DNA from: Litoreibacter janthinus
GTDB taxonomy: Bacteria; Pseudomonadota; Alphaproteobacteria; Rhodobacterales; Rhodobacteraceae
Direction of reading: 5' to 3'
Assembly: GCF_900111945.1 (NCBI RefSeq)
Contig: NZ_FOYO01000001.1
Location: 162,251 to 226,250, forward strand
DNA length: 64,000 nt
Both the position numbers and the translations under genes were made by a program. The first letter of the stretch is position 1, and each line of letters opens with the position of its first letter. The notes under the pieces were generated by a model, which saw only the letters and a list, made by a program, of their open reading frames with translations, made no database searches and was not told the DNA's origin. This document shows, in pieces, positions 27,401-35,606 of the stretch.

Positions 27401-28805
27401 TCGTCCCAGATCGAATTCGGCTGGTCACCGATTCTTCCGGCAGATAAAAAAAGAAATTCTCCGAGCCAGGTTGAAAGACCTCCGTATCGCGATCTTCTGC
27501 GAAAAAATCGAAAAACCTCAAGAAGCTGCAATTCTGCGAGAAGTGCGACTTAAAAAAATTAGCCGTAAAGAAAAGGGCACAATCGTTTGAGCCGCTCGAC
27601 GTTTCCATTATCCAGGAACCGTTATCTCTCGAAGATTGGATGAGCTTTGGAGGATTGGCGAGCAGGTCGACTTCCGAAAGGTAGGGCCAGCCCGCATGAT
27701 TTGGCGCCGAGTTCATGGCGTCTGGAGCAAACAGTTCATGGTCACCCGTTGGCAGAGTGAGCGTGCCAAGATGATCGGAAGTGAATGATGCCTCCAACAG
27801 AAGTCTCTCATCTCCGTCTCCAGACAATCGAATTGACTCTCCTTTTGGGACATAACTCTGAAAGCGGCGGTTACCTTCAGAATCAAGAATGGCGATCTCC
27901 TGCCCGGTGACCGCGGTAAAAATCGGAGCCGCCCAATCTAGTTTCCGCGGATAGGTGGCCATATCCGGTTCGGAAGCATAGAGAAGATCCACGTAGTTGA
28001 GGTTTTGCAGCCAGGAAATCAACTGAGCATTCTGCCTCATCCGCTCTAGCGAAATTACTGCGGCACGATGCTTGTTTCGCGCCAACTCTTCGAATATTCC
28101 TCTCGCTTTCTCGGCATCAAGCGCTTGCCCGAGGCCACGTTCTGCAGCAAAGCCTAAAAGGAATTGGCTTTCTGCATGCCCCTGCCTTGCTGCTTGCTCA
28201 AGCAAGGGGATCGCGACTTTTGGATTTGGGGGCCAATCACTTCCATCGCCGTTCGTGTTTCTTTTGCCCAAAAGTTCTATCGTTCCAAGACGAGAAGTGA
28301 CGTTTACGTCGGGCTTTGCTTCAAGAACAGCTCTATAATAGGAAACCGCCTTGGATGTGCTTTGTTGATAGCCTGAACTTGATGTCCATCCATCATCCCA
28401 CACTTTTCCAGCCAAAGCGGACGCACTTGGATCTTCCAGTTCGAGAAATGGCTCAAGCAGTGCCAAAGCTCGTTCGCCATTCCTCTCGGCGTGTCGCCCC
28501 GTAACATATGCTTCTGCGGCGATGAGAGTTGCTACAGAGGAGCCCAATCTCGCGAGGTTTTCCAACTCCGCGAGCGCTTCAAGTCCAGCGGTGGTACTGT
28601 CAGCGGCTTCAAATTTCTCAGCAGCGACTTCAACTTGGGCTGCTAGACTCGCGCCTCCGGCAGTTTTTGGTTGAGAAGTGGAGCCCTGAGCGAACAGGTG
28701 TGTCATCGATCCGCAAGTGACCAATAAGACAAGAATAAACTTCAAAAACCAGTGAAACTTATTTGTTGAGGTTTTGTTTTCACTCGAAGTTGCATTGAAA
28801 TACAT
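24480..28805 (-). CDS. Exported TPR/Sel1-repeat CHAT caspase-like protein
   Basis: 1441 residues. Signal peptide (FILVLLVTCGSMTHLFAQG), then Sel1-like repeats (about 100-260, with AARQGHAESQFLLGFAAERG), a central unassigned beta-rich region (about 290-560), TPR-type helical repeats (about 570-900), and a C-terminal CHAT protease domain (about 1050-1441). The catalytic pair is readable: His1291 in FATHAIAAG and Cys1346 in LSACSTAS, with GSLRNVPFEAIPLG and GDPELEL typical of CHAT. CHAT proteases usually act in the cytosol, for example in defence; an N-terminal export signal is unusual. Substrate unknown. A 13-base gap separates it from a membrane-protein gene downstream. Confidence 0.9.
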   Translation of the reverse strand: MYFNATSSENKTSTNKFHWFLKFILVLLVTCGSMTHLFAQGSTSQPKTAGGASLAAQVEVAAEKFEAADSTTAGLEALAELENLARLGSSVATLIAAEAYVTGRHAERNGERALALLEPFLELEDPSASALAGKVWDDGWTSSSGYQQSTSKAVSYYRAVLEAKPDVNVTSRLGTIELLGKRNTNGDGSDWPPNPKVAIPLLEQAARQGHAESQFLLGFAAERGLGQALDAEKARGIFEELARNKHRAAVISLERMRQNAQLISWLQNLNYVDLLYASEPDMATYPRKLDWAAPIFTAVTGQEIAILDSEGNRRFQSYVPKGESIRLSGDGDERLLLEASFTSDHLGTLTLPTGDHELFAPDAMNSAPNHAGWPYLSEVDLLANPPKLIQSSRDNGSWIMETSSGSNDCALFFTANFFKSHFSQNCSFLRFFDFFAEDRDTEVFQPGSENFFFYLPEESVTSRIRSGTMFSYRNGAAEFSWTVPDGVVLITHIDPSGVGAPDTWRLVTDLPGTYPPEIDHLWEPGGYPVLFDGDTAIGWLTERYAPKKQDQGDTAAIFYAMRAAAQISRDFEALDRLYSAYLFNQAVQRGLHNSEAAGILLELGRVQLQLGHHKAAIEYTERSLEISSDLFGYHSEFQIAGLIALSQIYQAQDDLNLANAVLNRAFAQNLSTAVNTITAEDGAFDPQADMAKILPHLWGDLLFERAKLSYSNENYEDATMFLAEFTARELLHETDGDNVSAFVEQITLLSDALYFSGETEVAEDVARRVFGYARTDAGVALHGEPLPRPFPVPQVDTGSIEFDLRSMLAPGAENLARVYFQLNRFDDAENAMRFATEVALEKSAIGSERVVSLTRALTFYSLLEGVEEKDLLASLATALGWELSDAGERPIPPILSKATQRQTLDLWLSMLRNLHEAGDIDTLTILREYAKLFVAYDRIDALQAISYASQARASATGKSAVLDRLAEWRGLAGELETIDRRLAISAEFEQVSERKRAIETELRQKRETILDAVQIAEKFLQAAIYGESGPAASVDEITAIQSMLTDGETVVLALPLHFGVNFLIVENSSIYFHFSHVHRFAFDKILKSYQSEVSWPKDTRSIRSNGHRLNTEPLLKFREIVFDNISDLVEGKRLILVPYGSLRNVPFEAIPLGEVPEKTYDHREIDQLRFLGLEQQITYMPSLQVLKNRLEKRALPTTQGGKVRFVGFGDPIIGQPTLRQEIASITDWLLRSETGSEPLATLPATSSEIRDLRALFDGRKEDVYLRDTATLGNFRNSSAIGSTEVLAFATHAIAAGLSNGQVFDEPFLLLSSISPSATGVPDEAKLNMSEVLSLELQAKLVMLSACSTASSDGTFAASGMSGLVRAFMIAGAQSVLASLWDVESRSSYYLTTYFAEEMTENDASVGQALLNAKKRVFNNPSYRHPRFWSAFILIGDPELEL

Positions 28806-29273
28806 GGCTAATAACCCAAACGCACCCTTTTATCAAATTCCGAGACTATAGCAGAATCTTCGCTTGCGCGCCACATGTCACATGCCAAACGGAAAGGGAC
28901 TGCGTTCTATTTCGCGCCTGCGGCGAATGTCTGCAATGCGTGCTGCGGGCGCAGAATGTTGACCGCTCAGTGAAGGGCAGGTTTGGGCCGTCCTCAACTG
29001 AGGAAGTCAGCTTCAGAGCCCAGATGCTGCACTAACCACGATGGCTGCAACGAGCCCACTTTACCGAGTTTCTGATAGGCGGCGAATGTCTGGTTTCTGT
29101 AACTCGCAGAGGCGTCACTTATTACGTTGGGATTTCGACAACAAACCGGACGCAGCATCTCGAGCCGTTTCAAATTTAGCCGGTGTCTCCGAGAATAAGT
29201 GAAAGGCTCATAACGCCCTCGATTAGGATCAACAGCGACGAAGTAGGGAACATATCGATCGATTTTCCCGAAG
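28806..29273. repeat. Intergenic region with long dispersed repeat copy
   Basis: No gene. About 28910-29110 is one of the fullest copies of the degenerate family: GGCGAATGTCTGCAATGCG, GGGCAGGTTTGGGCCGTCC, AGCCCAGATGCTGCACTAAC and GGCGGCGAATGTCTGG. The part nearest 28806 holds the promoter of the CHAT operon. Confidence 0.55.
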
Positions 29274-29561
29274 TCAGAGACCCGCGACTAATATAAGATC
29301 CGTTTCTGAAATCCTCTCTCTAACAGCACGTGCTTGACTGTAAGCTTCTGAATCATAGAACGCTTGCGCTGCTTCAAGAGACTCGAATTCAATCACGATT
29401 GCCAGGCCCTTCGCGGCCCCCTCACGATGATCGGGCTTTGGATTTCGGACAAGAACTTTACCATTGTGCGATTTGATCGCCGCTCCTGAGAGAGCCTTGA
29501 ACTCTTCAAAGGCCTCTTTGTCCTGCACTCGAATGTGCGCGATTAAATAACCTTTGGACAT
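29274..29561 (-). CDS. DUF1330 family protein
   Basis: 95 residues from ATG 29561, preceded by GGGGAGG. Typical DUF1330 (dimeric alpha/beta barrel) features: MSKGYLIAHIRVQDKEAFEE, KVLVRNPKPDHREG, LAIVIEFESLEAAQAFYDS and EYSQ-like SEAYSQARAVRE. Biochemical role of the family is not established. No obvious partner. Confidence 0.85.
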   Translation of the reverse strand: MSKGYLIAHIRVQDKEAFEEFKALSGAAIKSHNGKVLVRNPKPDHREGAAKGLAIVIEFESLEAAQAFYDSEAYSQARAVRERISETDLILVAGL

Positions 29562-29805
29562 ACGTTTTGCCTCCCCACTTGATTTCCTCGAGATGCACGA
29601 CATTCGAGATCAATCCAGAGGGCACGTCAAGTTTTCCGGCGTTTGTCGGCTTTGAGCCCAAAGTGCAGTATTTCCGCAATGCAGCTAATGTCGGCTTTCA
29701 GGTTTTAATTGCCGACTACTCATCGGTGGGCGAGTAACTGGTGAGCAAGGCGACGTCACTTTCGCCGTGATTATCCTCTTCAATCATCGCCGACACCTTG
29801 ATGTA
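29562..29805. repeat. Gap with dispersed repeat words
   Basis: Contains GTTTGTCGGCTTTGAGCCCAAAGTGCAG and GCAGCTAATGTCGGCTTTCA (about 29640-29702). No gene seen. Confidence 0.45.
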
Positions 29806-30495
29806 TCAACTGGCCATCCGTTCTTCGTGGGCGAAGGGGCTGAGGCCAAGCCATTTCTGCATGCAATTTGCGATCTCGGGGGTGCCCGTCAGGACCATCC
29901 GTCCGCCTTCCACCGCTTTCTCGACGGTATCGACGCCCATCCATATTGCAGTCATGGTTCGCAGTTGGCTTTCCGCGTAGAGGTCAACTTCGTGACCTGG
30001 GTCAGTATAACAAGCCTCGACGCCGGTATTTGGATCTACCAAAAGCCAGTTATTTTGCTTTGCGGTCGCAAGATCATTGAAGACGAACTGAAGGCACACT
30101 CGTTTCTTGGGCAACGGGTCAATGTTTAGGCCGCGGTGCATGTCCCAGATCAGCAGTTCTGGGTCGAGATTGTCGAGCGAAAGCCCGCTTTCGACCCATC
30201 GTTGCCCCCACACACCGATCCCCATGATGAGGGGCCTCAATTCTTCGCCAGCCGCTGTCAGACGATATTCTTTGACGCCTTTGTCTTTCTTGGCGGACTT
30301 GATCACGCCTGCCGCTTCCAGCTCGCCTAGTCGCTTTGACAGAAGCGAAGGCGACATGCGCGGTAAGCCACGCCTGAGGTCATTGAATCGAGTGCTGCCG
30401 CACAGGAATTCCCGTAGTAAAAGAGGCGTCCAGCGCGAACACAAGATCTCCGCTGCCATCGCAATCGGGCAAAACTGACCGTAACCACCACTCAT
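29806..30495 (-). CDS. HxlR-family transcriptional regulator
   Basis: 229 residues. N-terminal winged helix of the HxlR type: YGQFCPIAMAAEILCSRWTP with the conserved Cys9, FNDLRRGLPRMSPSLLSKRL, ELEAAGVI. The C-terminal ~120 residues are an extra sterol-carrier-like or ligand-binding region, longer than the minimal family. Divergent from the acyl-CoA-dehydrogenase-like gene at 30640, so it probably controls that gene and the nitrilase. The HxlR Cys often senses electrophiles or oxidants. Confidence 0.88.
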   Translation of the reverse strand: MSGGYGQFCPIAMAAEILCSRWTPLLLREFLCGSTRFNDLRRGLPRMSPSLLSKRLGELEAAGVIKSAKKDKGVKEYRLTAAGEELRPLIMGIGVWGQRWVESGLSLDNLDPELLIWDMHRGLNIDPLPKKRVCLQFVFNDLATAKQNNWLLVDPNTGVEACYTDPGHEVDLYAESQLRTMTAIWMGVDTVEKAVEGGRMVLTGTPEIANCMQKWLGLSPFAHEERMAS

Positions 30496-30639
30496 GATAT
30501 CACTCCTTTTTGGGCTGCCAAAGCATCATCTTGAGCGTAGTCGGGATGGCAAATTGCAGCCAGTACAGTTTCTGGACTATCGCCAAGGCGTCGTCCGCGT
30601 GATCCTGATGTTGCATTTTGATGGAACGGAGAATTCGCT

Positions 30640-31791
30640 ATGAACAAATTTATTGATCGCGCTAAAACCGCTGCCAACCTGAATGAGACCGCCAAAACTC
30701 TGGCAAAAACGTTCGCTGCAAGGGCGGTTGACCATGATGACAATGACAGGTTTATCTACGCCAATTACGCCGACCTGAAAAGCGCCGGGCTGATTTCGGC
30801 AGGTGTTCCTGTCGAGCTTGGCGGCGGTGGGGCCGACGTGCGCGCGCTATGTGACATGCTGCGCATTATCGCCGGTGCCTGTGGGTCAACTGGGCTTGCC
30901 CTATCAATGCATACCCACCAAGTCGCAATCCCCGCTTGGCGTTGGCATCATCAGGAACCCTCGCGTCCTATGGTCGAACCACTCCTGCGGCGAGTCGTCG
31001 ACGAAAAAATCGTACTGTTGAGTTCGGGCGGATCAGATTGGATTGGTGGCTCCGGCACGGCCGAAAAAGTAGACGGCGGGTATCGGATTACCGCCCGAAA
31101 GGTGTTCTCGTCCGGCGCGCCTGCGGGTGATCTGCTCATGACTGGTGCCATTAGTGCCGAACACGGAAAAAAGACGGTCCTGCATTTCAGCGTACCGCTT
31201 TCTGCACCCGAAGTCACTGTGCTGGATACGTGGCGCACCATGGGCATGCGCGGCACCGGATCGCACGACATAACAATCGACGGGTTGTTCGTCGCGGACG
31301 ACAAAATCCCCCTCAAACGCGCAGCAGGCGAGTGGCACCCAGCGTTTCAAATGATCGCCACCATCGCGTTTCCGCTGATCTATTCAGTGTATCTGGGCAT
31401 TGCCGAAAGCGCGCGAGAAATTGCGATCGACATTGCCGCAAAGAAACCGATCTGCAGCCGCACCCAGTCTATTGCCGGACGTATGGATACGGCTTTGGCC
31501 GCCGCACGCATGGCGCAAACCTTTATGATCGAAGCTGTCGAGCGCAACGAACCCTCGGCAGAGACCATCAATGACGTGATGATTGGCCGACGTCTGGTCG
31601 AAGAAAACGCGATCCGGACGGTGGAGCTGGCTATGGAGTTGGCTGGCGGCGCGAGCTTCTATCGCAAGACTGAGCTTGAGCGGCGTTTCCGCGACATTCA
31701 GGCCGCGCGGTATCATCCGCTGCAAAAAGAGGTGCAGGCCGAATATGCCGGAGCAATGGCGCTGAGACAGCCAATCGACCAAATATTCTAG
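30640..31791 (+). CDS. Acyl-CoA dehydrogenase-family flavoprotein
   Basis: 383 residues, ATG preceded by GGAACGGAGA. Acyl-CoA dehydrogenase fold: N-terminal helical part (SAGVPVELGGGGADVRAL), beta-domain with GGSDWIGGSGTAEKVDGGYR and RKVFSSG, and C-terminal helices with AMELAGGASFYRKTELERRF and RDIQAARYHPLQKEVQAEYA. The motif set resembles the DszC/SfnB-type branch, which includes FMN- or FAD-dependent monooxygenases, more than classical beta-oxidation enzymes. Substrate unknown; co-location with a nitrilase suggests use of a small nitrogen- or sulfur-containing compound. Confidence 0.82.
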   Translation: MNKFIDRAKTAANLNETAKTLAKTFAARAVDHDDNDRFIYANYADLKSAGLISAGVPVELGGGGADVRALCDMLRIIAGACGSTGLALSMHTHQVAIPAWRWHHQEPSRPMVEPLLRRVVDEKIVLLSSGGSDWIGGSGTAEKVDGGYRITARKVFSSGAPAGDLLMTGAISAEHGKKTVLHFSVPLSAPEVTVLDTWRTMGMRGTGSHDITIDGLFVADDKIPLKRAAGEWHPAFQMIATIAFPLIYSVYLGIAESAREIAIDIAAKKPICSRTQSIAGRMDTALAAARMAQTFMIEAVERNEPSAETINDVMIGRRLVEENAIRTVELAMELAGGASFYRKTELERRFRDIQAARYHPLQKEVQAEYAGAMALRQPIDQIF

Positions 31792-31860
31792 CGCCGTACT
31801 TGCTCAATTTCGAGTAAACTCAGCACGTCAGGGCTGATCACAACAAAAATGGAATTCGTC

Positions 31861-32793
31861 ATGAAAGTCGCAGTTGTCCAGGAACCGCCCGTCTATCTGA
31901 ACCTCGCGGCCAGTATGGAGCGTGCGATCAACCTTGTCGCGCAGGCCGCAAAAGATGGTGCCAAATTGATGGTCTTTCCTGAAACATGGTTTCCCGGATA
32001 CCCGACGTTTTGCTGGCGACTGTCGCCGGGCGCGGACATGGGCAAGACGGATGAATTGTTTGCGTTGTCACAAGCCAATTCCATCGACCTTAGCCGCAAT
32101 GGCATGGCCCCGTTGCAAGAAGCCGCAGCAGAGCACGAGATGGTCATTGTGGTCGGCTATCAGGAAATCGACGGAGATGTATCGGGCTCGACGATTTTCA
32201 ATTCCTGCGCGATCATTGATGCCGACGGTCGGATCATGAACAACCATCGCAAGCTGATGCCAACCAACCCTGAACGCATGATTTGGGGCTTTGGCGACGG
32301 GTCTGGCCTGAACGTGGTCGAAACTGCGGTCGGGCGTATCGGCGCGCTACTGTGTTGGGAAAACTACATGCCCTTGGCGCGCTATGCGCTTTATGCACAG
32401 AACATCGACATATACGTCGCCCCGACCTGGGACACAGGTGACACGTGGCTTGCCACGATGCAGCACATCGCGCGCGAGGGCGGGTGTTGGGTCATTGGAT
32501 GCGCAACGGCGCTTGAGGCGTCTGACATTCCCGAAGGTATTCCTCATCGCGACATTCTATTCCCGAACAACGATGAATGGGTCAATCCCGGCGACGCCGT
32601 CATCTATAAACCCTTCGGTGGAATCGCAGCCGGTCCGATGCACCGCGAAAAGGGGCTTCTTTGGGCCGATATAGATGTATCCGCTGCCCGCGCCTCACGT
32701 CGGAAATTCGATGCAAGCGGCCACTATGCCCGCCCGGATGTATTCTCGCTCACCGTCGACAGAAGCCGAAAAGTGCCGGTTTCATTTAGCTGA
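31861..32793 (+). CDS. Nitrilase-type carbon-nitrogen hydrolase
   Basis: 310 residues from ATG 31861, chosen because MKVAVVQEPPVYLNL is the usual nitrilase N-terminus (an ATG 12 bases upstream is also in frame). Catalytic triad readable: Glu41 in VFPETWFPGYP, Lys131 in NNHRKLMPTN, Cys165 in GALLCWENYMPLARYAL. The CWENY-MP-R context fits true nitrilases that turn nitriles into acids and ammonia rather than amidases. Follows the acyl-CoA-dehydrogenase-like gene by about 70 bases, so a two-step catabolic pair under the divergent HxlR regulator is plausible. Confidence 0.9.
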   Translation: MKVAVVQEPPVYLNLAASMERAINLVAQAAKDGAKLMVFPETWFPGYPTFCWRLSPGADMGKTDELFALSQANSIDLSRNGMAPLQEAAAEHEMVIVVGYQEIDGDVSGSTIFNSCAIIDADGRIMNNHRKLMPTNPERMIWGFGDGSGLNVVETAVGRIGALLCWENYMPLARYALYAQNIDIYVAPTWDTGDTWLATMQHIAREGGCWVIGCATALEASDIPEGIPHRDILFPNNDEWVNPGDAVIYKPFGGIAAGPMHREKGLLWADIDVSAARASRRKFDASGHYARPDVFSLTVDRSRKVPVSFS

Positions 32794-33156
32794 CCGACTG
32801 TCGCTAATTGCGAATACGCATGCATTTCACACGCTCAATTGGCAGGGGTGTTTTCAACATTGGCTCGTTCCGAACGCGTTGATAGCAGCCATTCGTGCGC
32901 GCGCTGCGAAAGCTCGGTTTGTCCGCTAACCAGACCTCTCCAAACACTTCAAACAAGCTCCTGCAGCGAACGGCGGCTTTGACGCGCTGCGGCGCAGCTT
33001 CAGGATTGCCAGGTGAACGGCAGGTTTGGGCCGTCCTTGCTTCTGCAACGTATCGAGAAGTGGCAGATGCTGCGCCGCACCCGAGGTCAGGTTGAGCCCA
33101 AACCTTCCAAGATGCCGCACTATAGCGAAGGTCTGCTTCTGCAATTGGCCATTTGA
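32794..33156. repeat. Intergenic region with dispersed repeat copy
   Basis: No gene. About 32945-33145 carries GCTGCGGCGCAGCTTCAGG, GAACGGCAGGTTTGGGCCGT, GCAGATGCTGCGCCGCACCC, GAGCCCAAACC and AGCGAAGGTCTGCTTCTGCA, in the same order as the 28910 copy. Confidence 0.55.
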
Positions 33157-33708
33157 CTAGAGGAACCTTCTGACCTTTGCCTTATAGTGCTTAAACGCTG
33201 ATCCATATTGCTCCTTAAGCCACGGCTCTTCGGCGAAGGGCGCAGCTATAAGGACGATAATTCCAGCCAAGCTGACAAGCGCAGCCCCTGCCGAAGCACA
33301 AAGCACGATCCAACCAACAATCATTGCAATATCCGCTACGTATTGTGGATTGCGGGAATAGCGATACATGCCGCTGGTTCGGAGCGATCCTTTCGCACCC
33401 CCGGTCTGGGCTATTCCGAACTTCGTGACCTCAGACCAAACAATGATGTTGCCAACAATGATCAGTAGAATTCCAAAGCCAAACCGCAACAGAATTGGGA
33501 TTGGCAGGCTTCCCCATTCCATGACGCCGAGGACGATCAAGATCCCAAAGAGGGTGAATGTCGGAACCCAAACCAGAATAGGGGTCGCCTAAGTGTAACG
33601 CCTTGGCGGCCAAATGCGACGGTCAGGATATGCGATGGACCAAAGTATCGCGGCAAAGGTAGCGGCTGCGATCATAAGGCCGACGAAAAATAAGACAGTC
33701 GGCATCAT
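33157..33708 (-). pseudogene. Isoprenylcysteine-methyltransferase-like protein with in-frame stop
   Basis: The minus-strand frame from ATG 33708 reads MMPTVLFFVGLMIAAATFAA, continues as a membrane protein, meets a TAG at 33591-33589, and continues in the same frame through LVWVPTFTLFGILIVLGVME to the C-terminal methyltransferase signature SRNPQYVADI and EEPWLKEQYGSAFKHYKAKV. The restored protein would be about 183 residues, normal for the ICMT/PEMT-like group. The ATG overlaps the stop of the CDF gene. A shorter protein starting at 33540 (127 residues, with the signature) could still be made. A sequencing error cannot be excluded. Confidence 0.75.
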
Positions 33709-34343
33709 GCGGCCTCATGTTCATGCTGGGTCAATTCGCGTCGTTCTTCCAAGGCTTGGCGCACGATTTGGAAGGCCGATGACAGAAACAACGCGGCCAT
33801 GATTGTCGCCACAATCAGGTCTGGCCAACCCGTTGTCGTGCCCCATACACCAAGGGCTGCAAACATTACTGCCACGTTCCCAATCGCGTCATTGCGCGAA
33901 CACAGCCAGACCGACCGGACATTGGCGTCGCCGTCCTTGTAGCGGAGCAATAAAAGAACGCTTGCCAGATTGGTGAGCAAGGCAAGAAAGCCGACAACGC
34001 CCATGATTTCTGCCGTAGGGACGCCAGCAAAGAAGACGCGGTAGACCGTCGATCCGAACACCCAATGGCCCATTAGAAGAAGGCTGACCCCTTTGAACAA
34101 TGCCGCGTTCGTCCGCGCGCGGAGCGAGGCCCCGATGACTGCAAGCGAAATGCCATAGGTGAGCGCATCGCCCGCAAAGTCGAGCGCGTCTGCTTGCAAC
34201 GCTTGAGACTTGGCCAAATGCCCCGCTGTCATCTCGACGAAGAACATCGTCGCATTGAGCGCGATGACGGTCCACAGCCGCCTTTTGTAGTCACCTGAAA
34301 CGCCGTCGAACTTGGCGTCTTGTCCGCAGCAACCGGCCATCAC
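33705..34343 (-). CDS. CDF-type cation transporter
   Basis: 212 residues with five or six membrane segments. CDF/CzcD-like metal sites are visible as ADALDFAGDALTYG and CSRNDAIGNVAVMF (the HxxxD/DxxxD-type motifs). The N-terminus has MMAGCCGQD and the C-terminus HEHEAA, both possible metal ligands; the usual C-terminal cytosolic domain is absent, so it is a short CDF. It presumably exports a divalent metal. Coupled by 4-base overlaps to the genes on both sides and controlled by the divergent MerR gene. Confidence 0.85.
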   Translation of the reverse strand: MMAGCCGQDAKFDGVSGDYKRRLWTVIALNATMFFVEMTAGHLAKSQALQADALDFAGDALTYGISLAVIGASLRARTNAALFKGVSLLLMGHWVFGSTVYRVFFAGVPTAEIMGVVGFLALLTNLASVLLLLRYKDGDANVRSVWLCSRNDAIGNVAVMFAALGVWGTTTGWPDLIVATIMAALFLSSAFQIVRQALEERRELTQHEHEAA

Positions 34344-35110
34344 ACGACCTCCTTTTCCAGCAAAGTGGATTTCGCGGGCAAAAGGTTTTTATCCCCACCA
34401 GGAATCGTCGGGACACGTCCTGCACGCATCTGCACAACCCGTCTGTTCATCCAATGTCGAATGAACAGACGATAGGCTAGCCCGCGAAATCCCGTAAGTT
34501 GCCGATGATCCTCATAGAAGGCATCCGGGCTATCAAAGACCCCGAAAACCCGATTGATCCCCGTCTTTTGGATGTAAGTGCTTTGACCGGTCCAAGCGAC
34601 GTTCGGCGCTTGCAGGCAATCGGTGCCTGCTCCGTATGCGCAAAGCGAAGAGCGCTCTGGAAACGCGGCTTGAAGCGCCGTCAAAACGCCCTGATCCAGA
34701 ATGAAGCCCTCAAGCTCAAGCCATTCTCCGCGATACTGCGCTTCAACCCACGAGTGGATGATATTGCGCGGCGCAAGCGGATAGACCAGCTCCGGCACCA
34801 CACCACGTTGCAACCGTTTGTCGATGGTAAAGCCGCGAAACCGACAAGGGATGCCCAAGGCGCGCAGCAATGCCATGAGCAGCGTGCCCTTGGTGTTGCA
34901 CTGGCCGTAGCTATCCGCCAGCACCTTTGAGGCGGGTAAGGCATCGTTAGAATTGTAGCCGAACAAGACCTCGTTGCGGACAAAGTCATAGGCTGCTCCG
35001 ATGCGTTCGCCCTCTGACAGTTCTGCCCATCCGCGTCGCGCGATGAGCTCTTGAATTGAGGGCGCTTGATAGTCGAGGAGTGGCGTTTCAGATAGATAAT
35101 CGTGGGACAT
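34340..35110 (-). CDS. Transglutaminase-like cysteine protease-fold protein
   Basis: 256 residues. Transglutaminase-like core with Cys71 in SYGQCNTKGTLLMALLRALG, His119 in NIIHSWVEAQY and the downstream acidic stretch EWLELEGFILD. No signal peptide. First gene of the MerR-controlled operon; its stop overlaps the CDF start by 4 bases. This pairing with a metal transporter is not one I know in detail, so the substrate and role are open. Confidence 0.82.
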   Translation of the reverse strand: MSHDYLSETPLLDYQAPSIQELIARRGWAELSEGERIGAAYDFVRNEVLFGYNSNDALPASKVLADSYGQCNTKGTLLMALLRALGIPCRFRGFTIDKRLQRGVVPELVYPLAPRNIIHSWVEAQYRGEWLELEGFILDQGVLTALQAAFPERSSLCAYGAGTDCLQAPNVAWTGQSTYIQKTGINRVFGVFDSPDAFYEDHRQLTGFRGLAYRLFIRHWMNRRVVQMRAGRVPTIPGGDKNLLPAKSTLLEKEVV

Positions 35111-35138
35111 TTTGAACTCTTCTTTTGTCGTCCCAATT

Positions 35139-35169
35139 TATATACAGTCTCTAGTAACTAGAGGTTCAA
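35139..35169 (-). promoter_or_regulatory. MerR-type promoter/operator with 19-bp spacer
   Basis: Read on the minus strand: -35 TTGAAC (35169-35164), -10 TATATA (35144-35139), spacer 19 bp, and a 15-bp inverted repeat CTCTAGT-t-ACTAGAG (35163-35149) inside the spacer. An over-long 19-20 bp spacer with the dyad between the two boxes is the hallmark of MerR-activated promoters. It drives the transglutaminase/CDF/methyltransferase operon and lies in front of the divergent merR-family gene. Confidence 0.75.
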
Positions 35170-35180
35170 GAGGTATCTTT

Positions 35181-35606
35181 ATGTTTTCGATCGGAGAGCT
35201 TTCAAAGCGAACAAAGGTCAAGGTTCCGACCATACGCTACTACGAAGAAATGGGGTTGTTGCCCGAAGCAGAGCGCACGTCCGGCAATCAACGGCGATAC
35301 GACAACGCTGGGTTGGAACGGCTAAGCTTCATTCGCCATGCGCGTGATCTTGGGTTCTCCATCGAGGCAATCTCATCTTTGATCGAACTCCAAGATCATC
35401 CGGATCGGTCATGTGAGGCCGCAACGGTTATTGCAGCTTCGCAGCTTGCGGACGTTCAGGCAAAGATCAAACGTTTACGAACGCTTGAGAAGGAGCTCAG
35501 TCGGATATCGAAAGGCTGCGACGGTGAAGGGGCGTCAGAAGATTGCTACGTGCTGGCGTCATTGGCTGACCACAATTTGTGCGTCGGCGAACACAAAAAA
35601 CCGTGA
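35181..35606 (+). CDS. MerR-family metal-type regulator
   Basis: 141 residues from ATG 35181 (the longer frame from 35112 would cross the operator). N-terminal MerR helix-turn-helix FSIGELSKRTKVKVPTIRYY, EEMGLLPEAERTSGNQRRY, long dimerisation helix, and a C-terminal tail with Cys residues in KGCDGEGASEDCYVL and HNLCVGEH. The length and Cys pattern resemble Cd/Zn/Pb-type sensors (CadR/ZntR/PbrR group); the exact metal is not deducible. Divergent from the operon it most likely controls. Confidence 0.9.
   Translation: MFSIGELSKRTKVKVPTIRYYEEMGLLPEAERTSGNQRRYDNAGLERLSFIRHARDLGFSIEAISSLIELQDHPDRSCEAATVIAASQLADVQAKIKRLRTLEKELSRISKGCDGEGASEDCYVLASLADHNLCVGEHKKP

Noticed and set aside
29640-29715. 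Dispersed repeat copies as CRISPR-like or IS inverted repeats
   Set aside because: Copies differ in sequence and length, lack regular spacing and have no matching terminal repeats.
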